Source of the DNA: Poa pratensis
Lineage: Eukaryota; Streptophyta; Magnoliopsida; Poales; Poaceae
Length of the DNA stretch: 64,000 nucleotides
Assembly (NCBI GenBank): GCA_947311845.1
Contig: CAMZMU010000027.1
Coordinates: forward strand, 31,759,723-31,823,722
Direction: 5' to 3'
This document shows positions 44,421 through 55,299 of this stretch, piece by piece; within the stretch, counting starts at the first letter, position 1; the number at the start of each line of letters is the position of its first letter. The translations under genes were made by a program, and so were the position numbers. The notes under the pieces were generated by a model. The model searched no databases. It was not told the origin of the DNA and worked only from the letters and a program-made list of their open reading frames with translations.

Positions 44421-44544
44421 GCGTACTCCAAAGCTTAACTGGCTAAATCTTCAAAAAAAAAATTACCTACCCGCCCGGATGATTGATAATACATTATCAA
44501 TTGCTTTAATATGCTTTAATATATATATATATATAATATATGTA

Positions 44545-45000
44545 CATCGACGAGTAGATTCCATTCCCGTGATCGATTTTGAGTTTGGTCGACTCTAACT
44601 CCTTAATTTTGGATCGAAATTCACAAATTGTTTTGACGAATTTTGTCAAATTCGTCACAATTAGTTGACCGTTTGAAATTTCATTTCACGAGTAGATTGA
44701 TCTCACCCTTACCCATAATTTTTATGTTGTAACTTTTTTGTTTTGACTGACATATACATAATTTCTCTCTAATACGTGTGTTAGAGAAAATATGTATATG
44801 CCCGTCAAAACATAAAAGTTGTGGGGAAGTGTGAGATCCATCTATTCGTGAAAGAATTTTTTTTCGACTGAGTGCGAAGAATTTGACAAATTCGTCAATC
44901 TTTTTTGCGAGTTTCGATGCAAAATTAAGTACTTAAAGTCGACCAAACTCAAAATCGATCACGAGAATGAACCTACTGGTCGATCTTCATATATTTCATA
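44545..45000. repeat. Nested hairpin (foldback) of ~455 bp
   Basis: GATCGATTTTGAGTTTGGTC at 44571 pairs with GACCAAACTCAAAATCGATC at 44941. ATTTTGTCAAATTCGTC pairs with the GAATTTGACAAATTCGTC side. The inner words AACTTTTTTGTTTTGACTG and CCCGTCAAAACATAAAAGTT also pair. Arms of about 210 bp meet near 44775. Confidence 0.85.
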
Positions 45001-45344
45001 TATATTTTATCGCGAATCATGACACGGTTGAGCAACTTTTATTTTAAACAAAAAATTAAACATGACAAGAAAGAACATGTTAAGTGCATGGCTTCCTTTC
45101 GTCATGAGCCTTGACGAAACACTTCTTTTGTCTCGGGCTATGACGAAACAGCTCTTTCGTTATGGCCTCGGACAAAGCCACTGCTTTCGTCATGGCCCAT
45201 GACGACAATGTGCTATTTTCCAAAACTTCGGAAAACGTGTGCTATTTTTTGAATAAATGTTTTAAAAAATATATTTTTTTAAATCCGCCAGCTAGCCTGT
45301 TTTTTGAGAAACTCAATGGAATTTAGAGTTTCAGAAAAAATAAA

Positions 45345-45565
45345 AAATTCTAGATGTTGAAATCTACCCGTGTGCAAAATCTCAATGCAAAATTCGCTAT
45401 ATTTTAAGTTGTGCAAAAATGACAAATGTGTGGATCTGAGCCGGTGACAGGTTTAAAAACTTTGAAATTTTGTCAGATTTGTCATTCTTATGTTGACTAG
45501 AATATAACGATTTTTGCAATGAAATTTTGCATGTAGAGTTCGACTGGTCTACGCCTTGGATTTTT
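45345..45565. repeat. Foldback of ~220 bp
   Basis: CAAAATCTCAATGCAAAATTC, TATATTTTAAGTTG and AATGACAAATGTG on the left pair with AGATTTGTCATT, TGACTAGAATATA and TTTTTGCAATGAAATTTTG on the right. It lies just outside the right TIR of the 43040-45305 element. Confidence 0.75.
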
Positions 45566-45569
45566 TCCC

Positions 45570-46570
45570 GAACTTTTTGAAGCTTACAAATGTTATTGTA
45601 GAATTTTCAAAATAACGGACTCCCTTAAGGTTGGGCTCCATTTGGGGGTTCCTTTGCAAGGATACCATCTGTGAGACATCAACATGTTAAACAAAATTTT
45701 AGGAGTAAAGAAAAAATTGCATGACCATTGCCCGTAAGTGGGGTGTGGCAAGGCCACACGTTGCGGTTCTGTCCACGTACGCTAAAACGGCTTCAAATTG
45801 GAAGGATACGAGTAGATTTGAACACCATCATAATTCGTAAGATGGACGTGTGGACGCTCGGCCACTGAAACTGAGTGTGTGGCAGCTAGCAAAAGAAGAC
45901 AGGATCATATCTCTTGGCTCATCTCTCGTGATGATGTAAATGTGTTTGCTAGCTGATACAAAATCCATTGTGTTGCAGAAAACAGAAGTATTTTGAGAGT
46001 AGTTTAACCAAGTTTAGCCATCCGATTAAACTAAAAAAAAAGTGTTTTCGTTTTAAAACTCAGTGTCTGTGCAGAGGAGAGCAGAGTGTGCCAGGGAACA
46101 GAATACAGCAATAAGGAGAAAACAAAGTGCAATGTATCAGAGAATAAGCTGTAAATGGTCCCAATAAAGTCGTGGTCTCTAATTCAAAGTGACAACTCGT
46201 AGAATATAATCAGGTTTCGGTGAGATGGTTGACCATGAGCTAGAATGCTAGATAGCGTAAGTTACATCAGTCTGACCATGGAAGACAGCATATATATAGT
46301 CGCAGCGGGGACATGTTTCGCCTGCTTGCTAGCACAAACACACACAAGAAGTTAAACTAAGACACAGAGAGCAGAGAGCAGAGCAACTTCAGTCTCTTCG
46401 CTTCAAGCCTACAACAGGACAGGTGCACATACATCGGCTTCATCTCTTCGCTTCAAGCCGCAGTACCGCTGCCTGCATTTGGACACAGAGAGCAACTTCA
46501 GTCGTGAGCAGAGAGGAACGGTACTGACAAACACGCAATGCTAACCTAAGGATACCTTCAGAGTTGAGAG
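45570..46570. other. Intergenic DNA 3' of the DRB gene
   Basis: AT-rich sequence with nothing recognised. A CTCTTCGCTTCAAGCC phrase occurs twice, about 55 bp apart, near 46396 and 46445. Confidence 0.4.
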
Positions 46571-46576
46571 AAAGGT

Positions 46577-49500
46577 ATGCTGACGGCCACCCACTGGTCG
46601 TCGCTGAAGGGAAGCACGGTCACCCCTTCCGGTAACACCAGGTCAGGGCGGCGTGGGTACACCTTGATCCGGTTCGTTGACATCGACTCACCACAGCCAG
46701 CAGAAGTTACTGGCGTTGCAGCTGTTGTCGCCGCGAGCTTGGAGTTATTGGTCGGTGCCTTGAGGCTAAGGGAAGCGAAGAGTGTTCTGGAGTTGAGTCC
46801 ATTGCTTCTTCCTCGATGCTTGGCTCTGGAACATCCATTACTTCCTTCTTGGTGCTTGGCTCTGGAACATCCATTACTTCAGCCTCAGTGCTTGGCTCTG
46901 GAACGTCTGCTTGAGCCTTGATGCTTGGGTCTGTAACGTCCGTAACTTCAGCCTCAATGCTTGGCTCTGGAATGGCTGGTTTTCTGTTTCCCATCTTGGC
47001 AGACTGCATAGGTTCAACAGGAGATTGTAAAGCGACAGGCGCTGTACTGCTTGTTGCAAGCTTGGATGCATTGGCTGGCGGCCTTGAGGCTAAGGGGAGC
47101 GACGTGCATTGTTGTGTCGAGTCCATTACTTCAGCCTTGATGCTTGGCTCTGTAACGTCCATGACTTCAGCATCACTGCTTGGGTCTGTAACATCCATCA
47201 TTTCAGCCTCAGTGCTTGGCTCTGGAATGGCTGCTTTATCCTTTTCCATCTTGACAGACTGGATTGGTTCAACAGGAGAGTCTAGAGCGACATTTGTTGT
47301 ACTTGTTGTTGATGCAAGGTAGGAAGTATTAGTTGGTGGCCATGAGTTTATTGGGAGGAATGTGCATTGTGGTGTCGAGTCCATTACTTCAGCCTTGATG
47401 CTTGGCTCTGGTGGCCATGAGGTTATCGGGAGGAATGTGCATTGTGGTGTCGAGTCCATTACTTCAGCCTTGATGCTTGGCGCTGGAGCGGCTAGTTCAT
47501 CATTTTCCATATTGTCATATTGAATAGGTTCGTCAAGCGATTGTGTTATGTCAGCAACAGGAGGATGAATACCGGGGCCAATACAGCGAGAATCATGATC
47601 AACTGCAAAATGGACACACCACATGAGCCAATGGACGCGAAATCAAGATAAGTACAAACAGATGCAACACAATCGTCGATATTAAATACATGCATAACTC
47701 ATATTGCAGTATGTATATACGTGATATATACACATGGTGTATCAGATGCAGAAAGAACTGTGTCCAGCCAAGAGACAATCAAAAGCAAAATCAAAGTTCA
47801 TTTAGACATTGCTACCCTGTCCAAAACATGATCTATGATTGCATGATCATTACTGTCCAAACTCCAAGGTCTTCCAAGTTAAAAAGGACAGACCCAGTGC
47901 ATAGAGACTCCCACACAAGGTGGGGTCTGGGAAGGTCTTCCAAGTTAAATCAGCATAAATTAAGTTCATGCAAATGGTAGAACAGAGAACTTGTGAAAAA
48001 TGCATGGTAGTAGCAATATAAAGTTCACATATTATTAGTACGTAAAACTAAAAGACGCACAGCTTTTGCAATTTACTTATCAGAAAAAATTCTGTTAGGT
48101 CATATGCTTGTACTGGAAATCACATTTTAAGCAGGTAGTGCATCAGACACTGGTTCAGAAGAAGTCTACTGAGGTTATCACATGTCAAATAGTTTTAAGT
48201 AATAGCATGCAGAAAAATAAAGTGGAAGCTTCTTCTTCAAAAGAGAATAAGGTATGCTGAAAACTCACTACTCTTAGAATCATTCTTCTCGTCACTTGTT
48301 ACCATTGATACTTGGGGCAATGAAGAAGGTCCAACAATCTTGATCTCCTGCTCACCGATGTTCTCAGTTCCTTGTTGCAACTGTGACCCTACAAATGAAA
48401 GAAAACACATTTGGTGACGACGCGCAAGAATTCCAAGAGAGGTTGTGCATTGAAGAGAAAAGATAGAGGGGACACTTGAAAATAAAATATATTTTAAATG
48501 TAATCACAAAGCAATAACCACAGCACCATTTTTAAAGCATCTTATACGAGTAAGAGTATAGCAAAAAGGCACAAGGACAAAAGAATGGCAAAGGTCAAAA
48601 TATTCACAAAAGTTATCACCTATTGATAAAACTGGAAGGTAAATATGGCGGAGATGAAAACACATTTATCATCATCATCTCAGAAGGATCGCAATGGAAC
48701 AGAAAAAGCTGCCTTCCACAATCATCATAGGATGAGATAAGCATGGACACAAAGTTAGAGCTGATTACACAGTATGATCAGTCAGCCCTAATAAAGTAAT
48801 AATCCTTGTCTCCTAATTGTGTACTGCACTTATCCAAATTCGTAAACTAAGTTAACCAAATGTTCCATGCCTACAACGTCAGCTGAACCTAACTAGCCAA
48901 AAAATAGCTTTGAATTTTCTTCAGTCAAATTACAGATCACATGATGAATGGTATCCTACTCCTTGCTGACCCTCGTGTCAAAAGTTTGAAAACAGAATAG
49001 TTGGGAGGTTATTGAGGCTGTGCTTGGATAATCAGATCAATCTCATTACTGCATTTTCGTAGTGAAGGGCCTACGATACATGATACTGTATGCATGGGCT
49101 GGTGGTAATAGGCTGTCATTTTAGGAGATATCTGTCTGGGGGGTGGGATTATAGGGAAGTACTGTGAACTAGGTTCAGGAATTTCCTTTATATTTTAAAA
49201 GGATTAAATAATCTGATACACCATTAAATGCATCTGAGCCACACTGGTACCTAACGCATACTGCACTTCTAGTACAACACTCAGCCACAAATCCAAGTAT
49301 GAGAATCATATAGAACATAAAACGACTTAAATATACCCACACGATTTTTTGAAAGATAGTGAATATAAAAGATACTGCCAAAACTACTCTTGGAAAGTTC
49401 GTTACTAAAAGCTTGATTTCAGCAGCTTGAATTACTTACTGTCTGTGGAATGTTGAAAAGCAACTCATCAACAGCCATCTGTTTTCCTTCTTAGTGTTCC

Positions 49501-52416
49501 CAGGTTCCCCTGAAATCTTTTGGCTTGAGTGTCCAAGGTTGATTTGGAGAAGAAAGAATGATTTGAAACATCTGACGAAGTATTGTGCCGAGGATTCTTA
49601 TACGGCATTGCTTGAACCTACCAAAGGTAGAGCAGTCAATCAAATTAGTATTTACCAAATTCAGCAAATACCTTAAAAAGTATTTCTGATAGAGCGAATT
49701 ATTTATAATATTAGAAACTATAGCATGCCATTGTGACTGTTCAATGCAAAATTTATTGTCCTATGTTCCCCTTAAAAGGTTGTTTTTCTTAAACTTTCAC
49801 TACAAAAGCCAAGTCGTCCAATAGACTTCACTGTTCCAATATGTACCAGTGACAATTTTTTTTGCATTGCTCCTAGATGTAACCTAACAATCTATTCAAT
49901 AGGGATAAATGGACCGAATGTTTTTAGTCATAAAAATAAATAATGATGGTTACATTAGTTATCCTAAAAAGGTGAGGTGATGGTAAAAAAATGCTAAACC
50001 AACCGGCAATTTCCTTGTGAGCTTTCTTCTTGAGTTAAGGACATCAGAGCAAGATTTGCAGCAGCAGATTCCGCCTCCTTAACTGTGTTAAAAAATTGTT
50101 GACTTTCAAACGTTTTCCCATCTATGGTCACTGTTGACTTAAACCGAGGTGGATGAGATGGACCGTCCTGGATACGGCTATACAAAGGCAGGGCTTTGCC
50201 TCTCTTCTGAGCAAAAATTTGCAATTGTGTCTTATAATTAACCTGGATTCCAGGCAAAGAAATACATGAAGTTGATCCAGCCTACAAAAGGTAAAGTGGT
50301 TTATCAGACGAGAATTGTCAAGTTTAGCAAGTAGCTGAAAATCACAAAGTACAGTATCCCTTATAACCATTCTATACACCAAGTTATTTCTTCACAGATT
50401 TCAATATAAAGTCACTTCATCAGTACACAAATTTAACTGTATCCGCACAGTGTAAATGAAATCAGTGGTTCAATTCACTTATTTCACTCATTTATTGAAT
50501 ATTATAAAATCAAAAAAAATCGAAAAGGAGGATGACCCCTGGCCTCTGCGTCGATTCATGCACACAGCTATGTAAAAATCCAAGGTGAGGGATGAACTTA
50601 TTTCACTCAGTTTCTTGAATATTATAAATTTAAAAGGTGAGAGATTAACATGTTTACTACTCCCTCCGTCCATTCCAAATTAAGTGACACACATTTAGTA
50701 CATTTAATAAGAAAGATAAATGCTGAAGGATGTTAGTGCTCATCTATAGACTAGGTGAGGTGGTGCAAATTAAAACACACCACATGAATAAAAATAGGTG
50801 GAACGAACCAGCATTTGCTCTGGTGGTTTTGCTTCTTGAGGTAATGACATCAGAGCAACTCTTGCAGCAGCAGATTCTGCTTCCTTTACTGTGCGATACT
50901 CTTGAGGACTTTCAAATGTTTGCCCATCTATGGTCACTGATGACTTGAACAGAATTGCATGAAGTGGACCACTCTGAGTCGTGTGATATAACGGAAGACA
51001 CTTGTGTCTCTTCTGAGCATACATTTGCAACTGAGACTTGTAAGAAAGTTGGGTTTCTGCAATATACAAAACAGTGAGTGCGGCAAATAGAAGAAAGGTG
51101 TGTGAAAGAGCGCCAAGATGTTTTTAGTGGCAGGAATAAAAAAATCACAACAGCATTTAAGAGAAAAAAATCAAATCACCTTAAAGGAACGAGGGACATT
51201 TATATAACTACTTAGGTAAAGTAAAGGACAATCAACATAGTAGAAAGAACAAATTTCCAAGAAATTACATGTCGATCAGAAAATAAAGTGCCAACAGATG
51301 TGCAACCGTTTTAGTCATCATAAGCAGACAACTTCTCATCAAGTTCCTGGAAGGAGAAACTACAGTACACTATGGGGTTAAGGTGAACACTGACAATATT
51401 TATTGGCACTTTTATGTGGTTGAATGGTTTTACAAAATCTTTTAGAGTTAGTACTGATAGGTGAGCCTGCACATCATCAATGTTCCTGTCAGTTATAATA
51501 AGGATCTTCCAGAGAACTTATCCACAAAATAGCTGTAATGTTCCCACATTTAATACAACATGGAAATGTACACAAATCAGCAAGCTACAAAAATAATGCA
51601 GTATCTCCCCATCAGTACCAAATCAAAGAACAATGTGTGCCTGGTGAGTCTATCTACTGTTCTGAATGCTTTGTACTCTTGCCGTAGTACTCCATGAAAC
51701 TGAGGATCATTTCCTCCTTTTTTTTTTTGCGATGTAGCGATACCATTGACAGTTGATCAGTAATGGTTCAACAGAAAACAAACTACTCATGTCTACTAGA
51801 ATCTCAACAGCTAGCAAAATCGGCTTAAACCTTTATACAGTTGACACCACTTTGTTCAGCCCCAAAATTGACGGAAAAGCAAATGCACCTAATGTGGATA
51901 TGAACTAGATGTAACCACAATTACTCTAACTGCAGTCCTAAATCCTGAACCAACATCCGACCATGTATCATGCGACTAAGGCGCTGCCCGGGAAAAAGAA
52001 CATAAAGATTTTATTTTATTTTCTTTTGGAAGAGAACAGAATATAAAGGTTTTATTTTTTCTTTTGGAAGAGAACAGGACATGAAGGTTTGGATTCCCAG
52101 AGGAAGTACTCAATTCCAGCAAAAGCGATTCACAAAGGCGAAACTAGGGAACAATCTGCGACTCACCGGGCTGCGGCGGGGGAGGAGGGGGCGCGAGGGC
52201 GGAGAGGTGCTCGAAGGCGACCATGGCGGCGATGTCCTGGGCCTTCTTGGCCGTGCCCGCCCCGGCGTCCTCGTCGGGCGAGTGGAACTCGGCGCCGTTG
52301 ACGGCGACGGTGGCGTGGAACCTCGGCGTGTGGGGCGGCCCCTCGTGCCGGACGGTGTACGTCGGCGGCGCCCACCGCCGCTGCTGGCACAGCTGCTGCA
52401 GCCGCGTCTTGAACAT
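46577..52416 (-). CDS. DRB-like: Double-stranded RNA-binding protein (DRB family) with three dsRBDs; frame interrupted downstream
   Basis: Exon 1 (52167-52416) encodes a full ds[35 protein letters not shown] and [16 protein letters not shown]. Exon 2 (50809-51056) encodes [34 protein letters not shown] and [15 protein letters not shown]. Exon 3 (50004-50281) encodes a close relative of that. Exon 48269-48388 and the long exon from 47602 follow, with repeats of [10 protein letters not shown] type and a conserved end [20 protein letters not shown] before a stop at 46577. Plant DRBs bind dsRNA and partner Dicer-like enzymes. Frame is not continuous from exon 3 to 48388, and a one-base loss near 46757 puts the last ~60 residues out of frame. 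Exons 1-3 alone could make a three-dsRBD protein. Confidence 0.75.
46800..47560. repeat. Intragenic tandem repeats in the DRB C-terminal exon
   Basis: The coding strand repeats units translating to [20 protein letters not shown] (two near-identical copies, about 47337-47480) and a shorter PEPST(E/K)(A/K)EVMDV type (several copies, 46810-47260). The DNA word TTCAGCCTTGATGCTTGG recurs. This is a coding minisatellite likely to vary in length. Confidence 0.85.
49440..49617 (-). pseudogene. Relic fourth dsRBD exon of the DRB-like gene
   Basis: Between a TTGGTAG acceptor and a GACA/GTAAGT donor, one frame reads VQAMPYKN and, after a gap, [20 protein letters not shown], like the end of a dsRBD (FKSTV...FQGEP.KTKKQAE). 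The first helix and loop are missing, and the reading then slips. Phase from exon 3 does not match this frame, so if included it would give a stop. Confidence 0.5.
50655..50720. repeat. Stowaway end fragment
   Basis: TACTCCCTCCGTCCATTCCA followed by AATTAAGTGACACACATTT is one end of a Stowaway-like MITE. The matching right end is not found nearby. It lies in the intron between DRB exons 2 and 3. Confidence 0.6.
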
Positions 52417-52726
52417 CCTGGCGGCGCCGATTGGAATGTGGGTAGGCGCTCTTGCTGGGGGATTCTTGTTCGGGACTGGGCTCTCGATTCGCTGAATGAA
52501 TTCTCTCGACCTCCACGGCTTCCGTGCCTCTGTCGCTCCTCTCCTGTACTGATGACTGATATCTACTGGAGCTGGTGCCGCTTTACACCAATCTTCACGC
52601 TTTCTTCACTGCTGACCTCGGTTCATTACTCGCGCCTCACAGTTTCAGTGTGTTGTGTGGGTTGGGTTGGAAGGGTTTCACTCTAAGTATGTTCACAACG
52701 TGTGTAGCTCTCACAAATAATGCGTG

Positions 52727-52970
52727 TTTTTTTTCCCGAAACATAGTACAACGCAGACACTCACATATATGTGCACACACTCACCCCTATGAACGCACAC
52801 ACGCACACCCTATCCCTATGAGCAACCACATGCGTCTCGCTGTCGACGGGAACATCACCTCCCACTGAAGAATATTTCGCCTAAATGAGAAACACCAATG
52901 TCAAATCTAGGATTTGAACTCTGGTGGGCTAGAGTACAACCATCCCCTAACCATCTTGCCACAGACAAAT
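52727..52970 (-). mobile_element. tRNA-derived SINE (Au-like), antisense
   Basis: On the minus strand it starts with a tRNA-like head (GGCAAGATGGTTAGGGGATG as A-box side, GAGTTCAAATCC as B-box). It then has TTGACATTGGTGTTTCTCATT, GCTCATAGGGATAGGGTGTG and the GT-rich GTGTGCGTTCATAGGGGTGA segment, ending in a poly(A) run (poly(T) at 52727-52734 on plus). This is the organisation of the Au SINE of wheat relatives. Confidence 0.8.
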
Positions 52971-52974
52971 CTTT

Positions 52975-53745
52975 TATCTAAAAACTTAAACAACAATATT
53001 ATGTTGTACTAGTACACAATTAATATAGGTGGACTCGTAATGAAAAAGCACTTTCTACAATATTAAATTTCTAACAAATAATAGTATATGGAGTACTTGA
53101 ACTGTTTATACGTCAAAGGTAAATCATGCAAAACGAGATAGGGGTGAGTACAAAAGAGAATTGGGCAAAATCTAAAGACCCGGCTAGTCCATAAGACCCC
53201 GATAATATGGAAAAGAGGCGATATATAGAATAGAAAACATCATATTGTTTCTTTTTTTACATAAAGCGACAAATTTTTAAAAAGCAGAGAAACAATCACA
53301 TGTCTTTCAACCTGATCAATCTTACTTTGTAATTAACGAACTTTTAGTTTTACCAACGCTGCTATTTCTTATTGTCTTATCTGGGTGGCAATGCTTATGC
53401 AATGACTTCATCGATCTCAAAGTTTCACTTGTTTGTAGATTTTCTAAAACTTAGGAATAGAAAGAAAACAAGATTAATGGTTTCTTTCATTCTAAAGAGT
53501 TATTTATGATTTTTTCTGGATAATTTTATTATGTAGAAATTTTGTTTTGTAAATTGTGTCGGTTCACATGTTTAAACCTGCCACGGTCCCCCACACCAAC
53601 CCTGGTGGTTTACGTGTCGTTTCATGTCGATGTGTGATACAGAAAACCGCACGTGCTTTGTAGCTTTTGGAGAACATAGGACAAAATACATTTCTTTTTT
53701 TTACTTTTTACCTGTCAAAGCAGTTGTGAAACTATATAAATTTTT
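52975..53745. other. AT-rich intergenic DNA, no gene recognised
   Basis: No coding frame of note. A TTATCTTAATATTCCAAA phrase is duplicated at about 53743 and 53777, just before the DRB exon 1 copy. Confidence 0.4.
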
Positions 53746-53789
53746 ATCTTAATATTCCAAAGTATCTGTCATTTTTATCTTAATATTCC

Positions 53790-54170
53790 AAACTATGCTC
53801 GAAGCGGCCATGGCGGCGAGGTCCTTGGCCTTCTTGGCCGTGCCCGCCCCCGCGTCCTCATCAGGCGAGTGGAACTCGACGCTGTTGACGGCGACGATGG
53901 CGTGGAACCTCAGCGTGTGGAGCGGCCCCTCGTGTCGGACAGTGTACGACGGTGACGCCCACCGCCGTTGTTGGCACAGCTCCCGCAGCCGCAGCTTGAA
54001 CATTCTCGCGGCTGATTGGAATGTGGGCAGTTCGGGAGACTATAATTCTTCAGGGCTATCGCTTCGCTGAATGAATTCTTTCGACCTCCACTCCACGGCT
54101 TCTGTGCCTCTGTCGCTCCTCTCTTTGGACTTCTCTTGGACTGATGGCTACTGCATTGGGTGCCGTTTTA
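53790..54170 (-). pseudogene. Truncated duplicate of DRB promoter, leader and exon 1
   Basis: The frame from 54003 reads [20 protein letters not shown], then [18 protein letters not shown], almost the parent dsRBD1. It follows the parent to [12 protein letters not shown] and then breaks off into unrelated sequence at about 53793. The 5' flank (54003-54170) also matches the parent: CTCGACCTCCACGGCTTC and TGTGCCTCTGTCGCTCCTCT. With no following exons it is a dead fragment, although its promoter copy may still be active. Confidence 0.85.
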
Positions 54171-54187
54171 CTTCAGTCTTCACGCTT

Positions 54188-54311
54188 CGACCCGCCGGCT
54201 CAGTATCTCGGAGGTGCTCATAGGGGTAGGGTGTACGTGCTTGCGTTCATAGGGGCGAGTGTGTGTGTGTTTGTGAGCGCCTGCATTGTACTGTGTTTCG
54301 TAAAAAAAATC
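54188..54311 (+). mobile_element. 5'-truncated SINE (Au-like 3' half)
   Basis: Has GCTCATAGGGGTAGGGTGT, GCGTTCATAGGGGCGAGTGT and a GTACTGTGTTTCGTAAAAAAAA tail as in the full SINE at 52727-52970, but lacks the tRNA-like head. Confidence 0.75.
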
Positions 54312-54737
54312 TCATTCAGAATTTCTAAAACTTAGGAATAGAGAAAATAAGATTAACGATTTATTTAATTCAAAAAATTATTTATTACAATTCTGGAGAA
54401 TTTAACTCCTTGGAGATTTTTCTTGTTCATAAAAGAGATGAGTTTAACCAAGTAAAAAAATCCATAAAAATAGATGTGACAGTTGGGGTTTTCTATGTGG
54501 AGGACATACTCTTGTTGTGGTGAGTATCATATTCTGAAATTAAATATTAGATATGGAAGAAGAGTATATGGACCAACATTAACCGAGAAAAAGATCAATC
54601 ACACTAAATATGAGCAAGACGAATATGATTTCTTGAACCCTGTTGTTGATATGCAACTTAGAGAATTCAACGATAGTTTTAGTTAGGCAAATTCAGTTAT
54701 TCTTAGCCCAATTGTTGTCCTAGGGAGTCCTTTGTGG

Positions 54738-55127
54738 TGAGCCGCGCTCGTTAGCGCAGTGGTGGGAGTTGGCAGTGGCCACCCCACCCGCCCGGGTTCG
54801 ATCCCCCGTGGGGACGAATTTCGGGTGGCTCACTGGGCTGCACTGTTCACTAGGAACACTGTAGCAATACTGTTCATTAGGAACAGTGTTTCGCTGTTTC
54901 CTCTCCACGTCTATGTGCCACAGGCGAGATCGATGTGCCCGTCGATCACCGAAGTACTGATCTTCGGCTAAGTCTCTCAGGACGTACTAAGGGTTATAAG
55001 GGTGTAGGTCTAGTTTAGACACATAGGTGGGGTGTGCGTGTGTAGTGTGTGTGCGTGCGGTGTGCGTCCTATGTGTCTGAACAGATGCTACAACTTGTAC
55101 ACTCAGAAGAGGCTAAAAAAAAAGGAA
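54738..55127 (+). mobile_element. Full-length tRNA-derived SINE (~390 bp) with 10-bp TSD
   Basis: It begins with a tRNA-like head: A-box TAGCGCAGTGGTGGGAG and B-box GGGTTCGATCCCC, a strong RNA polymerase III promoter pair. A unique body with two CTAGGAACACTGTAGC-type repeats follows, and it ends in an A-rich tail. The direct repeats TCCTTTGTGG at 54728-54737 and 55128-55137 are its target duplication. It is a longer, separate family from the Au-like copies. Confidence 0.88.
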
Positions 55128-55299
55128 TCCTTTGTGGCTTTGATGCTTTCCAAACCGAGAGCTACGTGGATTTGGCCAAGTCATATTCCAGTCAATTTCA
55201 ATTCCATCAAACATCGTACTTTTATTTCATGATTTAACAAGTGACATCCTTTTTCATCTATGGGCTCAGTTTCGTGCTCATATGAATTGGGTACGTGCG

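Larger units (their letters stand above)
43040..45305. mobile_element. Long-TIR (Mutator-like or foldback) element, ~2.3 kb
   Basis: Arms of about 300 bp (43040-43340 and 44990-45305) are inverted copies. Paired words include ATTTATTTGAAAAATAGCA with the complement of TGCTATTTTTTGAATAAAT, and GTCGTCATGGGACATGACGA with the complement of TCGTCATGGCCCATGACGAC. The outer arms repeat a TCATGNNCNATGACGAAA unit several times. No transposase frame is seen. The interior holds an exon-like insert (about 43481-43618) and a nested hairpin (44545-45000). Confidence 0.75.

Noticed and set aside
55032..55237. Cys/Val-rich small proteins over the SINE end
   Set aside because: They are translations of the GTGTGCGTG-rich SINE body.
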